Source: Terriglobia bacterium
Lineage (GTDB): Bacteria; Acidobacteriota; Terriglobia; Bryobacterales; Bryobacteraceae
Assembly: GCA_020073305.1 (NCBI GenBank)
Contig: JAIQFK010000029.1
Coordinates: 99,585 to 163,584, forward strand
Reading direction: 5' to 3'
DNA length: 64,000 bases
Shown here: positions 34,069 through 41,580 of the stretch, one piece after another
How the letters are laid out: the number at the start of each line of letters is the position of its first letter
Numbering within the stretch: the stretch's first letter is position 1
The notes under the pieces: generated by a model
Seen by the model: only the letters and a program-made list of their open reading frames with translations
Told to the model about the DNA's origin: nothing
The model's database searches: none
Made by a program: the position numbers and the translations under genes

Positions 34069-34893
34069 GTGACCTCTCCCACGACTTCCCGGCGTCCTTC
34101 GCGGCGGGCCTATCTGCTCATCACGGGATTCGCTTTGCTCCTGGTGTTGTTCCCATTCCTGTTCTGGTATCAAACCTGGTTCGGCCGCAAACTCACCGAT
34201 GCGGAGATCACGGAATACCTCGGCAACGCCGCCGTCAAGCCGCGCAAGGCGCAGCACGCGTTGGTGCAAATTGGCGAGAGGCTGAGCCGTGGCGACCCGC
34301 GAGTGCGCCCGTGGTATCCGAAAGTGGTCGCGTCGAGTGCGAACGCCAACATCGAGCTTCGCCAGACGGCGGCTTGGATCATGGGGCAGGACCATGCCTA
34401 CGAGCCGTTTCATGACGCGTTGCGCAGGCTTCTCACCGATTCTTCTCCCATGGTGCGGCGCAACGCCGCTCTTTCGCTTACAAATTTCGGCGATGCCGCG
34501 AGCCGGGGTGAATTGCTGGCCATGCTGCGGCCGTACTCGATTCCGTCACCGGTTCCGGGTGCCGTGAAGTACCGGTTGAAGCTGGGCGAGTATGTGAATC
34601 CCGGCACGCTCGTGGGCCGCGTCGGAACCGCTGAAATCAGGTCACCGCTCCCGGGCGAGGTGCTGGCTTTAAAAACGCAGGACGGAGCAACCGTCGCCGC
34701 GGGCGAAGCATTAGTTGACCTTGCGCCGGATAAAGAACATGCGTGGGAGGCTCTGCGCGGGCTGCTCCGCGTGGGTCAGAAAGCCGACCTGGAAGAGGTG
34801 CAACGCTACGCTCGCGGCGTGGCTGGCATGCCGGACCGTGTACGGCAGCAGGCATCGTTGACCCTACAGGAAATTCAGAACCGCGGGCAATGA
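34069..34893 (+). CDS. membrane-anchored HEAT-repeat protein with lipoyl-like barrel
   Basis: A 274-residue protein starting with GTG. Residues 15-34 form one transmembrane helix or uncleaved signal anchor. Residues 55-155 look like HEAT repeats (RQTAAWIMGQ, MVRRNAALSLTNFGD). Residues 160-220 look like a biotinyl/lipoyl-type barrel-sandwich hybrid: PGAVKYRLKLGEYVNPGTLV then IRSPLPGEVLALKTQDGATVAAGEALVDLAP, without the modifiable lysine. A final helical repeat follows. The mix recalls periplasmic adaptor (HlyD-like) proteins, but function is unknown. It is a lone plus-strand gene between minus-strand genes. Confidence 0.7.
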   Translation: MTSPTTSRRPSRRAYLLITGFALLLVLFPFLFWYQTWFGRKLTDAEITEYLGNAAVKPRKAQHALVQIGERLSRGDPRVRPWYPKVVASSANANIELRQTAAWIMGQDHAYEPFHDALRRLLTDSSPMVRRNAALSLTNFGDAASRGELLAMLRPYSIPSPVPGAVKYRLKLGEYVNPGTLVGRVGTAEIRSPLPGEVLALKTQDGATVAAGEALVDLAPDKEHAWEALRGLLRVGQKADLEEVQRYARGVAGMPDRVRQQASLTLQEIQNRGQ

Positions 34894-34902
34894 GAGAAAG
34901 TT

Positions 34903-34928
34903 CCAGGTGCCAGGTGTTAGGTGTGAGG
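34903..34928. repeat. CAGGTGTC-type intergenic repeat, copy B
   Basis: CCAGGTGCCAGGTGTTAGG followed by TGTGAGG, ten bases after the preceding stop and overlapping the 3' end of the AhpD-like gene (its stop is at 34917-34919). It matches the same family as 23457-23488 and 44551-44577; the core CAGGTGNYAGGTG is shared. Confidence 0.65.
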
Positions 34929-35477
34929 GAACCCGCCGCCGGGCCGGACGGCGCAGATTCCTTGCCCTTCGATTTCTAATGCCCGGTTGAACTTCGCCAC
35001 GCAGATTTCCCAGGTAATCGTGGCAGTCAGCTCGATGATCTCGTCTTCCGTAAAATGCCGCGTGACGTTTTCGAACAGACTCGCCGGAACCGCGCTTGCG
35101 GTTGTGACAGATTCGGCGTATGCGAGTGCGACACGCTCACGCCCGGAAAAGATGGTGTGCGTCGCAGGATCGCCGAGCGCGCCCAGTTCTTCCAGCGTGA
35201 CGCCGTGGACTCTGCTCCAGGCAGAGTTCAACTCGATTCAAAGCCCGCACCCGATGAGCGACGCCACTCTGACATTGACCAGGTCCACCAGCCTGGCCGG
35301 CAGCAGACCGCTCGATTCCAAGCCCTCCCACATGCCGCGGAACGCGCGGAAGATGGAAGGCCTTCGCGCCAGCACGGCGTGGTTTTCAGGCAGTGCGCCG
35401 TAGCGCTCCTCTAGCTTGTCGCAGACAGCGTGCACATCAGGCGGTATATTTTGGCTGGAGCCTGGGATTCTTGGCAT
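34917..35477 (-). CDS. AhpD/carboxymuconolactone decarboxylase-like protein, candidate selenoprotein
   Basis: Read through an in-frame TGA at 35238-35240, this is a 186-residue protein of the carboxymuconolactone decarboxylase/AhpD family, normal in length. The upstream part ends LPARLVDLVNVRVASLIGCGL, then UGA, then IELNSAWSRVHG and an ERVALAYAESVT segment, both typical of the family. In homologues the motif is GCxxCxxxN/H, so the UGA sits exactly where the second redox cysteine belongs, giving C-x-x-U. No frame change is needed. A seven-pair hairpin begins ten bases after the UGA. AhpD-like proteins reduce disulfides or peroxiredoxins or decarboxylate aromatics. The alternative is a simple nonsense mutation. 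It lies seven bases after an esterase gene. Confidence 0.65.
35206..35240 (-). promoter_or_regulatory. candidate bacterial SECIS hairpin after in-frame UGA
   Basis: On the mRNA, UGA is followed by ten bases and then ACUCUGC, a five-base loop CUGGA, and GCAGAGU, a perfect seven-pair stem, extended by a mismatch and two further pairs. The apical loop starts 17 bases after UGA, close to the 17-18 bases in the Escherichia coli fdhF element. Against it: the loop lacks the usual G in its first two positions. Confidence 0.45.
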
Positions 35478-35484
35478 GCCCCCA

Positions 35485-36147
35485 TTATTTCAAAGGCGCG
35501 CGTTTGACCGCGCTGGAGTAACGGTTACCCGATGCCAACCAACTACGCGCCGCTTGGAGTTCCTCTGCGGCCAAACCATGGCCGCTGTCGGTCCAATGAA
35601 GCGACACCTGAGCCCCGTACTCGCGCAGCAGCGCAGCCAGCCGCTCGGTTTCAGCCGCCGGCACGATCGGGTCGCGGCGCCCTGCGCCGATGAAAACCCG
35701 GGCGGATGCGAGATCAGGACGCTGATCCGGCTGAAGCGGCACCATGGGCCGGAAGAGCACAGCTCGCGAGATCACGCCTGGATGGAGCAGCATCACGGCC
35801 GCGGCGATGTTCGCGCCGTTGGAATAGCCGGCGGCCACCACGCCAGCCGGATCGAAATCGTAGGCAGCCGCAGCCGCCGTGACGAAATCCGCCAACTCCC
35901 CGGCACGAAACCTCACGTCGTCCTCATCAAAGACACCCTCCCTCAGGCGGCGGAAGAACCGCGGCATGCCGTTTTCGAGGATTTTGCCGCGGGGGCTGAG
36001 AATGGCGTCGCCCGGCGCGATGGTTTGAGCGAGCGGAATCAGATCGGATTCGTCGCCGCCGGTTCCATGGAGCACCAGAATCGTGGCCTTCGAATTCGGG
36101 TCCGTTGCGGTGACGAACCGGTGGACGAAGCTCAATTCCATTATCAT
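35485..36147 (-). CDS. alpha/beta-hydrolase, phospholipase/carboxylesterase type
   Basis: A 220-residue alpha/beta hydrolase. ILVLHGTGGDESDL forms the oxyanion region, GYSNGANIA is the nucleophile elbow (G-x-S-x-G), and the aspartate in GAGRRDPIVP and the histidine in TDSGHGL complete the triad. It is nearest to YpfH/MhqD-like carboxylesterases that cleave small esters. I place the start at ATG 36147; a second ATG at 36141 is equally possible. It is divergent from the next hydrolase, whose start is only 15 bases away, and is followed by the AhpD-like gene after seven bases, so esterase and AhpD-like protein are probably co-expressed. Confidence 0.87.
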   Translation of the reverse strand: MIMELSFVHRFVTATDPNSKATILVLHGTGGDESDLIPLAQTIAPGDAILSPRGKILENGMPRFFRRLREGVFDEDDVRFRAGELADFVTAAAAAYDFDPAGVVAAGYSNGANIAAAVMLLHPGVISRAVLFRPMVPLQPDQRPDLASARVFIGAGRRDPIVPAAETERLAALLREYGAQVSLHWTDSGHGLAAEELQAARSWLASGNRYSSAVKRAPLK

Positions 36148-36162
36148 CACAGTGTACGCGCT

Positions 36163-36846
36163 ATGAGTGTGGTCGAACGACTGGTCTGTGCGACGCCCGA
36201 TCGGCCCGCGGTCCGCGGCTTTTTGCACCGCCCGGAGACGGCGCCGCGAGGAGCCCTGGTGCTCACGCACGGCGCAGGCTCCAACTGCGGCGCGCCTTTG
36301 CTGGTCGCCATGGCCGGCGCATTCAGTTCCGCGGGCATTCTGGTGATGCGCTGCGATCTGCCCTTCCGCCAGGCTCGCCCCCATGGCCCTCCCTTCGGCA
36401 ACGGCGCACAGGATCGCGCCGGGTTGCGCCGCGCGGTCGAGGTCCTAAGGGAACTTGCCTTGCGCGACGGCACTCCCGTTCGCGTATCCTTGGGCGGGCA
36501 TTCCTATGGCGGCCGCCAGGCCTGCATGCTCGCTGCCGAAGATGCGGCGATTACTGATCGCCTGCTGCTACTGTCGTATCCGCTCCATCCGCCGAACAAG
36601 CCGCAGCAACTGCGGACATCGCATTTTGGCAAGCTCGAAACGCCGGCCCTGTTCGTTCACGGATCGCGCGATCCGTTCGGCTCCTTGGATGAGATGAGCG
36701 AGGCTCTCCGTCTGATTCCCGCGCATACGCGGCTGCTCGCGATTGAAGGCGCAGGACACGATCTGGCGCACGGCCGCCATGACGTGGCGCGCCACGCGCT
36801 CACTGCGTGGATCGAGTTCGCCAGCCTGCGGAGCGAGGCGCCTTAA
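36163..36846 (+). CDS. alpha/beta-hydrolase, KANL3/Tex30-like family
   Basis: A 227-residue hydrolase with ALVLTHGAGSNCGAPLL (oxyanion loop), GGHSYGGRQA (nucleophile serine), HGSRDPFGS (acid) and EGAGHDL (histidine). This resembles the KANL3/Tex30-like, dienelactone-hydrolase-related family, whose substrates are mostly unknown. Start at 36163 fits the family N-terminus; further upstream in-frame sequence is antisense to the divergent esterase. It ends ten bases before a truncated ornithine cyclodeaminase gene. Confidence 0.87.
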   Translation: MSVVERLVCATPDRPAVRGFLHRPETAPRGALVLTHGAGSNCGAPLLVAMAGAFSSAGILVMRCDLPFRQARPHGPPFGNGAQDRAGLRRAVEVLRELALRDGTPVRVSLGGHSYGGRQACMLAAEDAAITDRLLLLSYPLHPPNKPQQLRTSHFGKLETPALFVHGSRDPFGSLDEMSEALRLIPAHTRLLAIEGAGHDLAHGRHDVARHALTAWIEFASLRSEAP

Positions 36847-36856
36847 GGCCGTAAGT

Positions 36857-37088
36857 ATGCCGCTTATCCTCGCCGAATCGGAGGTGCGCATACTCGTTCC
36901 GATTGCGGATTTGGTTGACGTGATGGAGCGCGCGCTGGCTTCTTTCTCGAGCGGCCAGGTGAACCAGCCCGTGCGCGCCTCGGTGCATATGGACGCGCAT
37001 CGCGCGTTCTTCGGTGTGATGCCTGCGTATCTCGCCGCGCCTCCAGCTCTGGGCGCCAAGCTGGTCACGGTGTTTGGCGGAAATACAT
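36857..37088 (+). pseudogene. 5' fragment of ornithine cyclodeaminase/mu-crystallin family gene
   Basis: About 77 codons match the N-terminal quarter of the family: MPLILAESEVRILVPIADLV, then a VDVMERALASFSSGQVNQPV segment and FFGVMPAYLA, PALGAKLVTVFGGN. Similarity stops near 37083-37090. Beyond it the frame continues to a stop at 37243 with sequence that is only the antisense of the neighbouring gene fragment. The NAD-binding domain is entirely missing, so no enzyme can result. The family catalyses ornithine or alanine dehydrogenation-type reactions. Confidence 0.75.
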
Positions 37089-37351
37089 CGCAGCATGGCA
37101 TCCAGGCGCGCATAAGCGGGGCCAAGTTCCGGCAGGTTCTGGAACACTGCCTTTCCTCCCACCTCGCCCATCTCGTTGCGCGCGCGCTCCCGGTCAAAAG
37201 CGGGGAACTCGGCCATCAGTTCACGGCAGACCTCAGCCGATAGAAATTCATCGATCACGAGATAGCGGAAGGGAGTGGCGGACTGAAACTCGCGGCGGAG
37301 TTCGTCGGCCCGCCCGGAGACATTGGAATGGATCAGCGGCGGCACGGTCAA
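37088..37351 (-). pseudogene. 5' fragment of 2OG-Fe(II) oxygenase-like gene
   Basis: On the minus strand about 87 codons match the start of a prolyl-4-hydroxylase-like 2-oxoglutarate oxygenase: FRYLVIDEFLSAEVCRELMA, then RNEMGEVGGKAVFQNLPELG and AYARLDAML. Similarity ends at the same junction where the opposing cyclodeaminase fragment ends. The iron-binding HxD...H core is absent. A TTG start at 37351 is preceded by TACAAT ending six bases away, suggesting a leaderless promoter. The frame runs on to 36800 only by chance. Confidence 0.7.
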
Positions 37352-37392
37352 TTGATTATTGTAATGGCGGAGCGTCAGCCCAATGCCCCCGA

Positions 37393-37421
37393 TTGACTCC
37401 CCTTCCCGCCGGTGCTATAAA
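37393..37421 (+). promoter_or_regulatory. strong sigma-70-like promoter
   Basis: TTGACT (37393-37398) and TATAAA (37416-37421) with a 17-base spacer, the best housekeeping promoter match in the window. Transcription would start near 37428 and reads into two short reading frames. Confidence 0.7.
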
Positions 37422-37440
37422 GCAGACAGAGGAGTCTGAA

Positions 37441-37482
37441 ATGTGGAGCGGGAGTGCAAGCACAGCCCGGGGGTGGGGTTGA
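37441..37482 (+). CDS. possible 13-residue leader peptide
   Basis: A short frame (MWSGSASTARGWG) with GAGGAG seven bases before its ATG, lying between the promoter at 37393 and a small membrane-peptide gene. Its two tryptophans and its position suggest a regulatory upstream reading frame, but it could be fortuitous. Confidence 0.3.
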   Translation: MWSGSASTARGWG

Positions 37483-37499
37483 CCGAAGGGAGGTTGTCT

Positions 37500-37613
37500 A
37501 TGCCGACTGAGTTAGTGTGGCTTGGCGTTGTCCTGGTGGTTGTCGTCGGTGTCCTGGCTTTTTTCCTGATTAGACGGCAAAAGCCCTCTGACCCGCCGCA
37601 TCTTCGCTGGTAG
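37500..37613 (+). CDS. 37-residue single-span membrane peptide
   Basis: ATG at 37500 is preceded by AAGGGAGG, one of the strongest ribosome-binding sites in the window. The product has one hydrophobic helix, LVWLGVVLVVVVGVLAFFLI at residues 5-24, followed by a basic RRQK and a short polar tail. Topology is probably outside-in with a cytoplasmic C-terminus. It is transcribed from the promoter at 37393. No family is recognised; small single-span peptides often tune a larger membrane protein or stress response, but that is speculation. It is not antisense to any protein-like sequence. Confidence 0.6.
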   Translation: MPTELVWLGVVLVVVVGVLAFFLIRRQKPSDPPHLRW

Positions 37614-37681
37614 ACGCCGAGTTCATCGCCGAGCGGAGGTGGTTTCGGATCCTGCCGAGACCGGGCGGGGTACTTCATTCC

Positions 37682-39064
37682 TCAAAACTGGAAATACACA
37701 AACGGAATGTTTGCGTCTACCGCAAACAGTTCCACGACAAACAGAAGCATCCCCAAGCAACTGGCCGCTACCCAGGCTGGCGCGCGCTCAACCGCTTCGA
37801 GCAGCGAAACGCGCTCTTCGACGAGCGCCACGATCAACCCGGCCACGGTCAGCATCATCAGCACCGGCTCGATCGGCCACTGTCCTCGCGGCACCTGAAG
37901 CATCCGGCTGATGACGAGTGCGGCATCGTGCACGCTGCCCGCTCGAAAAAACACCCATCCGACGCAGACGAGAACGAAAGTCAGGACGGCTCGCGGCACA
38001 TCGAGCAACGTCCAGGTACGCTCACGGTGCTTCGCCTGCCCGAGCAGACGTTCGAGCGAGAGCAAGAGGCCGTGGTATCCACCCCAAATGACAAAATTCC
38101 AGTTGGCTCCGTGCCAGAGCCCGCCCAACAGCATCGTGACCATCAGGTTGCGATAGGTCGCGAGCCGTCCGTACCGGTTCCCTCCGAGCGGAATGTAAAG
38201 ATAATCCCGCAGCCAGGACGAAAGCGAAATGTGCCACCTTCGCCAGAAGTCGGTGACACTGACCGCCAGGTAAGGCTGACGGAAATTCACCGGGAAGTGA
38301 AACCCCAGCAGGCGCGCAAACCCGATGGCCATGTCGGTGTATCCGGAGAAGTCGAAAAAGATTTGCATCGCGAAAGCGAAGACCGCGCCCCATGCTGCTG
38401 CGCCGCCCGGCTGGCTTGCCACAGAGCTGAAATACCGGTCCGAGATCAGGGCGAAGTTGTCCGCAAGCGCGACTTTTTTCACCAGCCCCATCGCCACCAG
38501 AAAACCCCCGCGTTTGATGTCTGCCGAGTTGGGCGCGTGCCAGTCATACAGGTCGCGGAAGAAATCTCGCGCGCGCACGATGGGCCCGGCCACCAGTTGC
38601 GGAAAGAAGGCGATGTACAGGGCGTAATCCAGCGGTTTTCGGATGGCTTTTTGCTGGCCTCGATAGACATCCACCACATAGGAGATGCTCTGGAAGGTAT
38701 GAAAACTGATCCCCAGGGGCAACACGATGTCGAAGTGGAACCGGCCTGGCGGGAGGCCTAGAAGCGTGGCGCCGTTGGACGCCGCAAAATTGTAGTATTT
38801 GAAGACCGCGAGAAATCCGAGGTTGGATGCCAGGCTGGCTACGAGCGCCCATTTCCGGTGATGACTTTGTTCGATCCAGATGGCGGCCACGTAGTCGATG
38901 ACCGTCAGCGTCAGAAGCAGCGGCGCGAACTTCCAGTTCCAGCTCATGTAGAAGAAATAGCTTGCCGCCAGCAACAAAGGCACTCGTAGCTTCACCGGCG
39001 CGAGATAGAAGCAGATGATCGTACAAAAGAAAAATGCGAAGTACGAGGCTGTGAAGAAAAGCAT
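37682..39064 (-). CDS. MBOAT O-acyltransferase, AlgI-like
   Basis: A 460-residue membrane-bound O-acyltransferase with about ten to twelve helices. The family core is clear: FFPQLVAGPIVRARDF, FFDFSGYTDMAIGFARLLGF, FWRRWHISLSSWLRDYLYIPLGG and LLGGLWHGANWNFVIWGGYHG, where the His in LWHG is the invariant catalytic residue. AlgI-type proteins pass acetyl groups across the membrane for acetylation of exported polysaccharide. The next gene upstream on the strand, 12 bases away, encodes an SGNH-type protein, the usual partner. The acetylated glycan is unknown; no alginate polymerase genes are in the window. Confidence 0.93.
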   Translation of the reverse strand: MLFFTASYFAFFFCTIICFYLAPVKLRVPLLLAASYFFYMSWNWKFAPLLLTLTVIDYVAAIWIEQSHHRKWALVASLASNLGFLAVFKYYNFAASNGATLLGLPPGRFHFDIVLPLGISFHTFQSISYVVDVYRGQQKAIRKPLDYALYIAFFPQLVAGPIVRARDFFRDLYDWHAPNSADIKRGGFLVAMGLVKKVALADNFALISDRYFSSVASQPGGAAAWGAVFAFAMQIFFDFSGYTDMAIGFARLLGFHFPVNFRQPYLAVSVTDFWRRWHISLSSWLRDYLYIPLGGNRYGRLATYRNLMVTMLLGGLWHGANWNFVIWGGYHGLLLSLERLLGQAKHRERTWTLLDVPRAVLTFVLVCVGWVFFRAGSVHDAALVISRMLQVPRGQWPIEPVLMMLTVAGLIVALVEERVSLLEAVERAPAWVAASCLGMLLFVVELFAVDANIPFVYFQF

Positions 39065-39076
39065 GATGTTGACGTT

Positions 39077-40246
39077 CTACTGAGGCGAATTTCCCGTGCC
39101 GAAGCGTCGCATTAATGCAGTGGCCAGCCGGTTCGAAAACAAAGCGCGGCCAGTTCGGTTCAGATGAAATACGTCGAAGAACAGGTCCGGCTTTTCGAGA
39201 TCTTCGAAGAGATGCTCATTCAGCACCGCGACGCGCGGATTCCTGGATGCCAGCGCCGCAAAACTGTCGGCGCCGGCGGGCCAGGAAAACGGAATGGAAA
39301 AAGGGCGGTAGGGCACGGAAATCAGAGCGATCCTGGTCCGCGTGCCCCGGTACCGTTCGATGATTCGCCCCAGCCAGGCCGTGCGATAGGCGCGTTCCGG
39401 CCCTCGTACGGACCATAGCCGGAAATGCGTATGGAGCTTCATCTCCGCCTGCACTTGCGGACTGACGCCTTCTGGAAAATGAAGCGTGTCCGTCGCCCAA
39501 TCCATCCAGACGCCGCTCAGATTCTCCGTCCGGCCCGGATAACCGTAAAATGAATCCGCGCACGCCGCGCGACAGTCCTTCACCCGTTGCATCCGCTCGG
39601 CCGGATCGCGCAAGAATTCACGCAGATCGCGCCGGTAGATCAAACCTTTGAACAGCGCCTCGCGGAGAACTGAAAGCTTGATGAGCGGTGTCGGAAAAGA
39701 ACCGGAGAATTCCGCAATGTCGGACAATCGTACGCGAGCAATCACCCAGCGGAGATCATCGCGATCGGCGTGAATCTCGGCATCGTCCACATCCGCATAC
39801 CCGCGAAGCGGTAGAACAATGACGTCGAACCGCGTTCGATCCGGATCGAGATCGCGCACCATATAATACCAGCAGCGCATTGCCGCGCCGCCCACCGCAG
39901 CATTGAAAAACTCCCAGCCGGCATGTAGACCGGTCTCATCGGCTATCTGCGCCGAAAAGCCCTCGCCAATCTGCGAATCGCCGAGCACCAGAACGTGGTG
40001 TGGCTTGGTGAATTCTTTTTGCCGCCCGGCTGCGAGGACAGATTCGAAATTCCCGGCGTACGAAGCCGGCTCGAGATACCGCGCATACAACCCGGTCCGG
40101 AACATGGCCGCGTCCAGCAGAAAGAGAACGCAAAGAGACGAGAGGGCGAGCAGCAAAATCTTCCCCAGCGCCCTGCGATCAGGAGCGGTCCAGAACCGCG
40201 TCGACTGCGAAGTCGAAGTGTCTTCCGATGCGGCTTCCGTTAGCAT
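39077..40246 (-). CDS. SGNH-hydrolase-like membrane protein, probable O-acetylation partner
   Basis: A 389-residue protein with one N-terminal transmembrane helix (ILLLALSSLCVLFLLDAAMF, about residues 29-48) and an extracytoplasmic SGNH-like domain: HHVLVLGDSQIGEGFS holds the nucleophile serine of block I, and DVFHLNRTG near the C-terminus supplies the Asp-x-x-His pair. Such proteins (AlgJ/AlgX/DltD-like) accept acyl groups from an MBOAT and modify glycan outside. It precedes the MBOAT gene in the same transcript. A TAAAAT box ends eight bases before the ATG with no Shine-Dalgarno, so it may be leaderless. Confidence 0.82.
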   Translation of the reverse strand: MLTEAASEDTSTSQSTRFWTAPDRRALGKILLLALSSLCVLFLLDAAMFRTGLYARYLEPASYAGNFESVLAAGRQKEFTKPHHVLVLGDSQIGEGFSAQIADETGLHAGWEFFNAAVGGAAMRCWYYMVRDLDPDRTRFDVIVLPLRGYADVDDAEIHADRDDLRWVIARVRLSDIAEFSGSFPTPLIKLSVLREALFKGLIYRRDLREFLRDPAERMQRVKDCRAACADSFYGYPGRTENLSGVWMDWATDTLHFPEGVSPQVQAEMKLHTHFRLWSVRGPERAYRTAWLGRIIERYRGTRTRIALISVPYRPFSIPFSWPAGADSFAALASRNPRVAVLNEHLFEDLEKPDLFFDVFHLNRTGRALFSNRLATALMRRFGTGNSPQ

Positions 40247-40391
40247 GACAGCCTATTTTAATCTGTCGGAACTCCCCGATGCGCTGGCAGCGCGGATCAT
40301 CTGGAACGTGAACGGTGACCTTGAGGGGTGCCTCGCCGGATGCCGCCGCAAAGCTTGACGCTCCCGGTCCCCGCGAGGTACCCTCGCACGC

Positions 40392-41411
40392 ATGGTTCTG
40401 CCCCAAACCTACGCTGCTGCTCTCTCCCTCATCATCCTGACCATGCTCTCGTGGGGCTCGTGGGCGAACACCTTCAAGCTCGCGGGCAAGTGGCGCTTTG
40501 AACTGTTCTATTACGACTACTCCCTGGGTGTTCTGATTGCGGCCGCGATTTATGCGTTCACTTTCGGCAACCGCGGCCACGATGGTCTCCCGTTCCTCGA
40601 CGACCTGATGCACGCCGGCACGCAAGAGACCCTCTTCGGCGTCCTGGGCGGCGTGGTTTTCAACCTTGCGAACATGCTGCTGGTGGCGGCCATTTCGGTG
40701 GCCGGGTTGGCTGTCGCCTTTCCAGTCGGCATCGGCCTCGCGCTGGTGATCGGCGTCATCTGGAACTACGCGTTGAAGCCTCAGGGCAATCCCGTTCTGC
40801 TGTTCACCGGCGCCGCCATTGTAGTGGGCGCGATCATTGTCGATGCCCTCGCCTATCGCACGCTGGAGGCCGGCAGGGCGGCACAAGCAACACGCAAAGT
40901 CACCGGGAAGGGAATCGTCCTGAGCCTGGTGAGCGGCGTCTTGATGGGTTCCTTCTTTCCGCTGGTCGAAATCGGCAAGGCCGGCGAGCATGGTCTCGGA
41001 CCTTACGCCATCGGCTTTGTTTTCGCGGTCGGTGTGTTTCTGTCGACTTTCGTTTTCAATCTGTTCTTCATGAACATGCCCGTCGAGGGCCCGCCCGTTG
41101 CGATGTCCGAGTATTTCAACGGAACCGAGCGCCAGCACCTGCTGGGCATCGTGGGCGGGTTGATCTGGGCGACGGGAACCATTGCCAACTTCGCCGCGGC
41201 CAGCGCGCCTGAAAGCGTGCAGGTCGGCCCGGCCGTCAGCTACGCCATCGGCCAGGGCGCCACCATGGTGAGCGCGCTGTGGGGGCTGCTGGTCTGGCAC
41301 GAGTTCGCTGGAGCCGGCCCGCGGGTGCGCCTGCTGGTTGTGATCATGCTCGTCCTGTTCGTCGTCGGGCTCGGCCTGATTTCGGTGGCGCCATTGTTCG
41401 CCGGCCGCTAA
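40392..41411 (+). CDS. DMT-superfamily transporter (ureide/GRP-like)
   Basis: A 339-residue inner-membrane protein with ten hydrophobic helices. ILTMLSWGSWANTFKLAGKWRFELFYYDYSLG is close to the opening of the ureide permease/GRP-type DMT transporters, and the repeated pattern of five plus five helices fits this family. These proteins carry small nitrogenous or sugar-like solutes; the substrate here is unknown. It is divergent from the SGNH gene over a 145-base region. Function by context cannot be inferred. Confidence 0.82.
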   Translation: MVLPQTYAAALSLIILTMLSWGSWANTFKLAGKWRFELFYYDYSLGVLIAAAIYAFTFGNRGHDGLPFLDDLMHAGTQETLFGVLGGVVFNLANMLLVAAISVAGLAVAFPVGIGLALVIGVIWNYALKPQGNPVLLFTGAAIVVGAIIVDALAYRTLEAGRAAQATRKVTGKGIVLSLVSGVLMGSFFPLVEIGKAGEHGLGPYAIGFVFAVGVFLSTFVFNLFFMNMPVEGPPVAMSEYFNGTERQHLLGIVGGLIWATGTIANFAAASAPESVQVGPAVSYAIGQGATMVSALWGLLVWHEFAGAGPRVRLLVVIMLVLFVVGLGLISVAPLFAGR

Positions 41412-41470
41412 AATCGACACGCCGCGCGCTTCTTGCCGCAGAATTTCTCCCTTTCAGTAAATCCGGACCG

Positions 41471-41557
41471 CACCAGAATTCGTAACACGTTCTTGAGAGT
41501 CGTAGCACTTCATGATACGCTGGGCATTTCGTAATACTAATTGTACATTCGTGCTAC
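41471..41557 (+). promoter_or_regulatory. upstream control region of TonB receptor with repeated elements
   Basis: Contains CACCAGAATTCG (41471), TTCGTAACAC (41479), GTCGTAGCAC (41499), TTCGTAATAC (41528) and TTCGTGCTAC (41548); members of each pair are 20 bases apart. GTAATACTAATTGTACATTCG (41531-41552 region) includes a -10-like TACATT at 41544-41549. The same CACCAGAATTCG and a similar GTATTACCAAA...GTACAATCG block occur upstream of the PEP-CTERM gene at 46298-46373. Confidence 0.55.
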
Positions 41558-41580
41558 TGCCAGGATTATTCACGGTTGGT

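Noticed and set aside
41512..41580. Upstream ATG start of the TonB receptor
   Set aside because: A -10-like box and repeated elements lie downstream of this ATG, and the extra residues do not improve the signal peptide.
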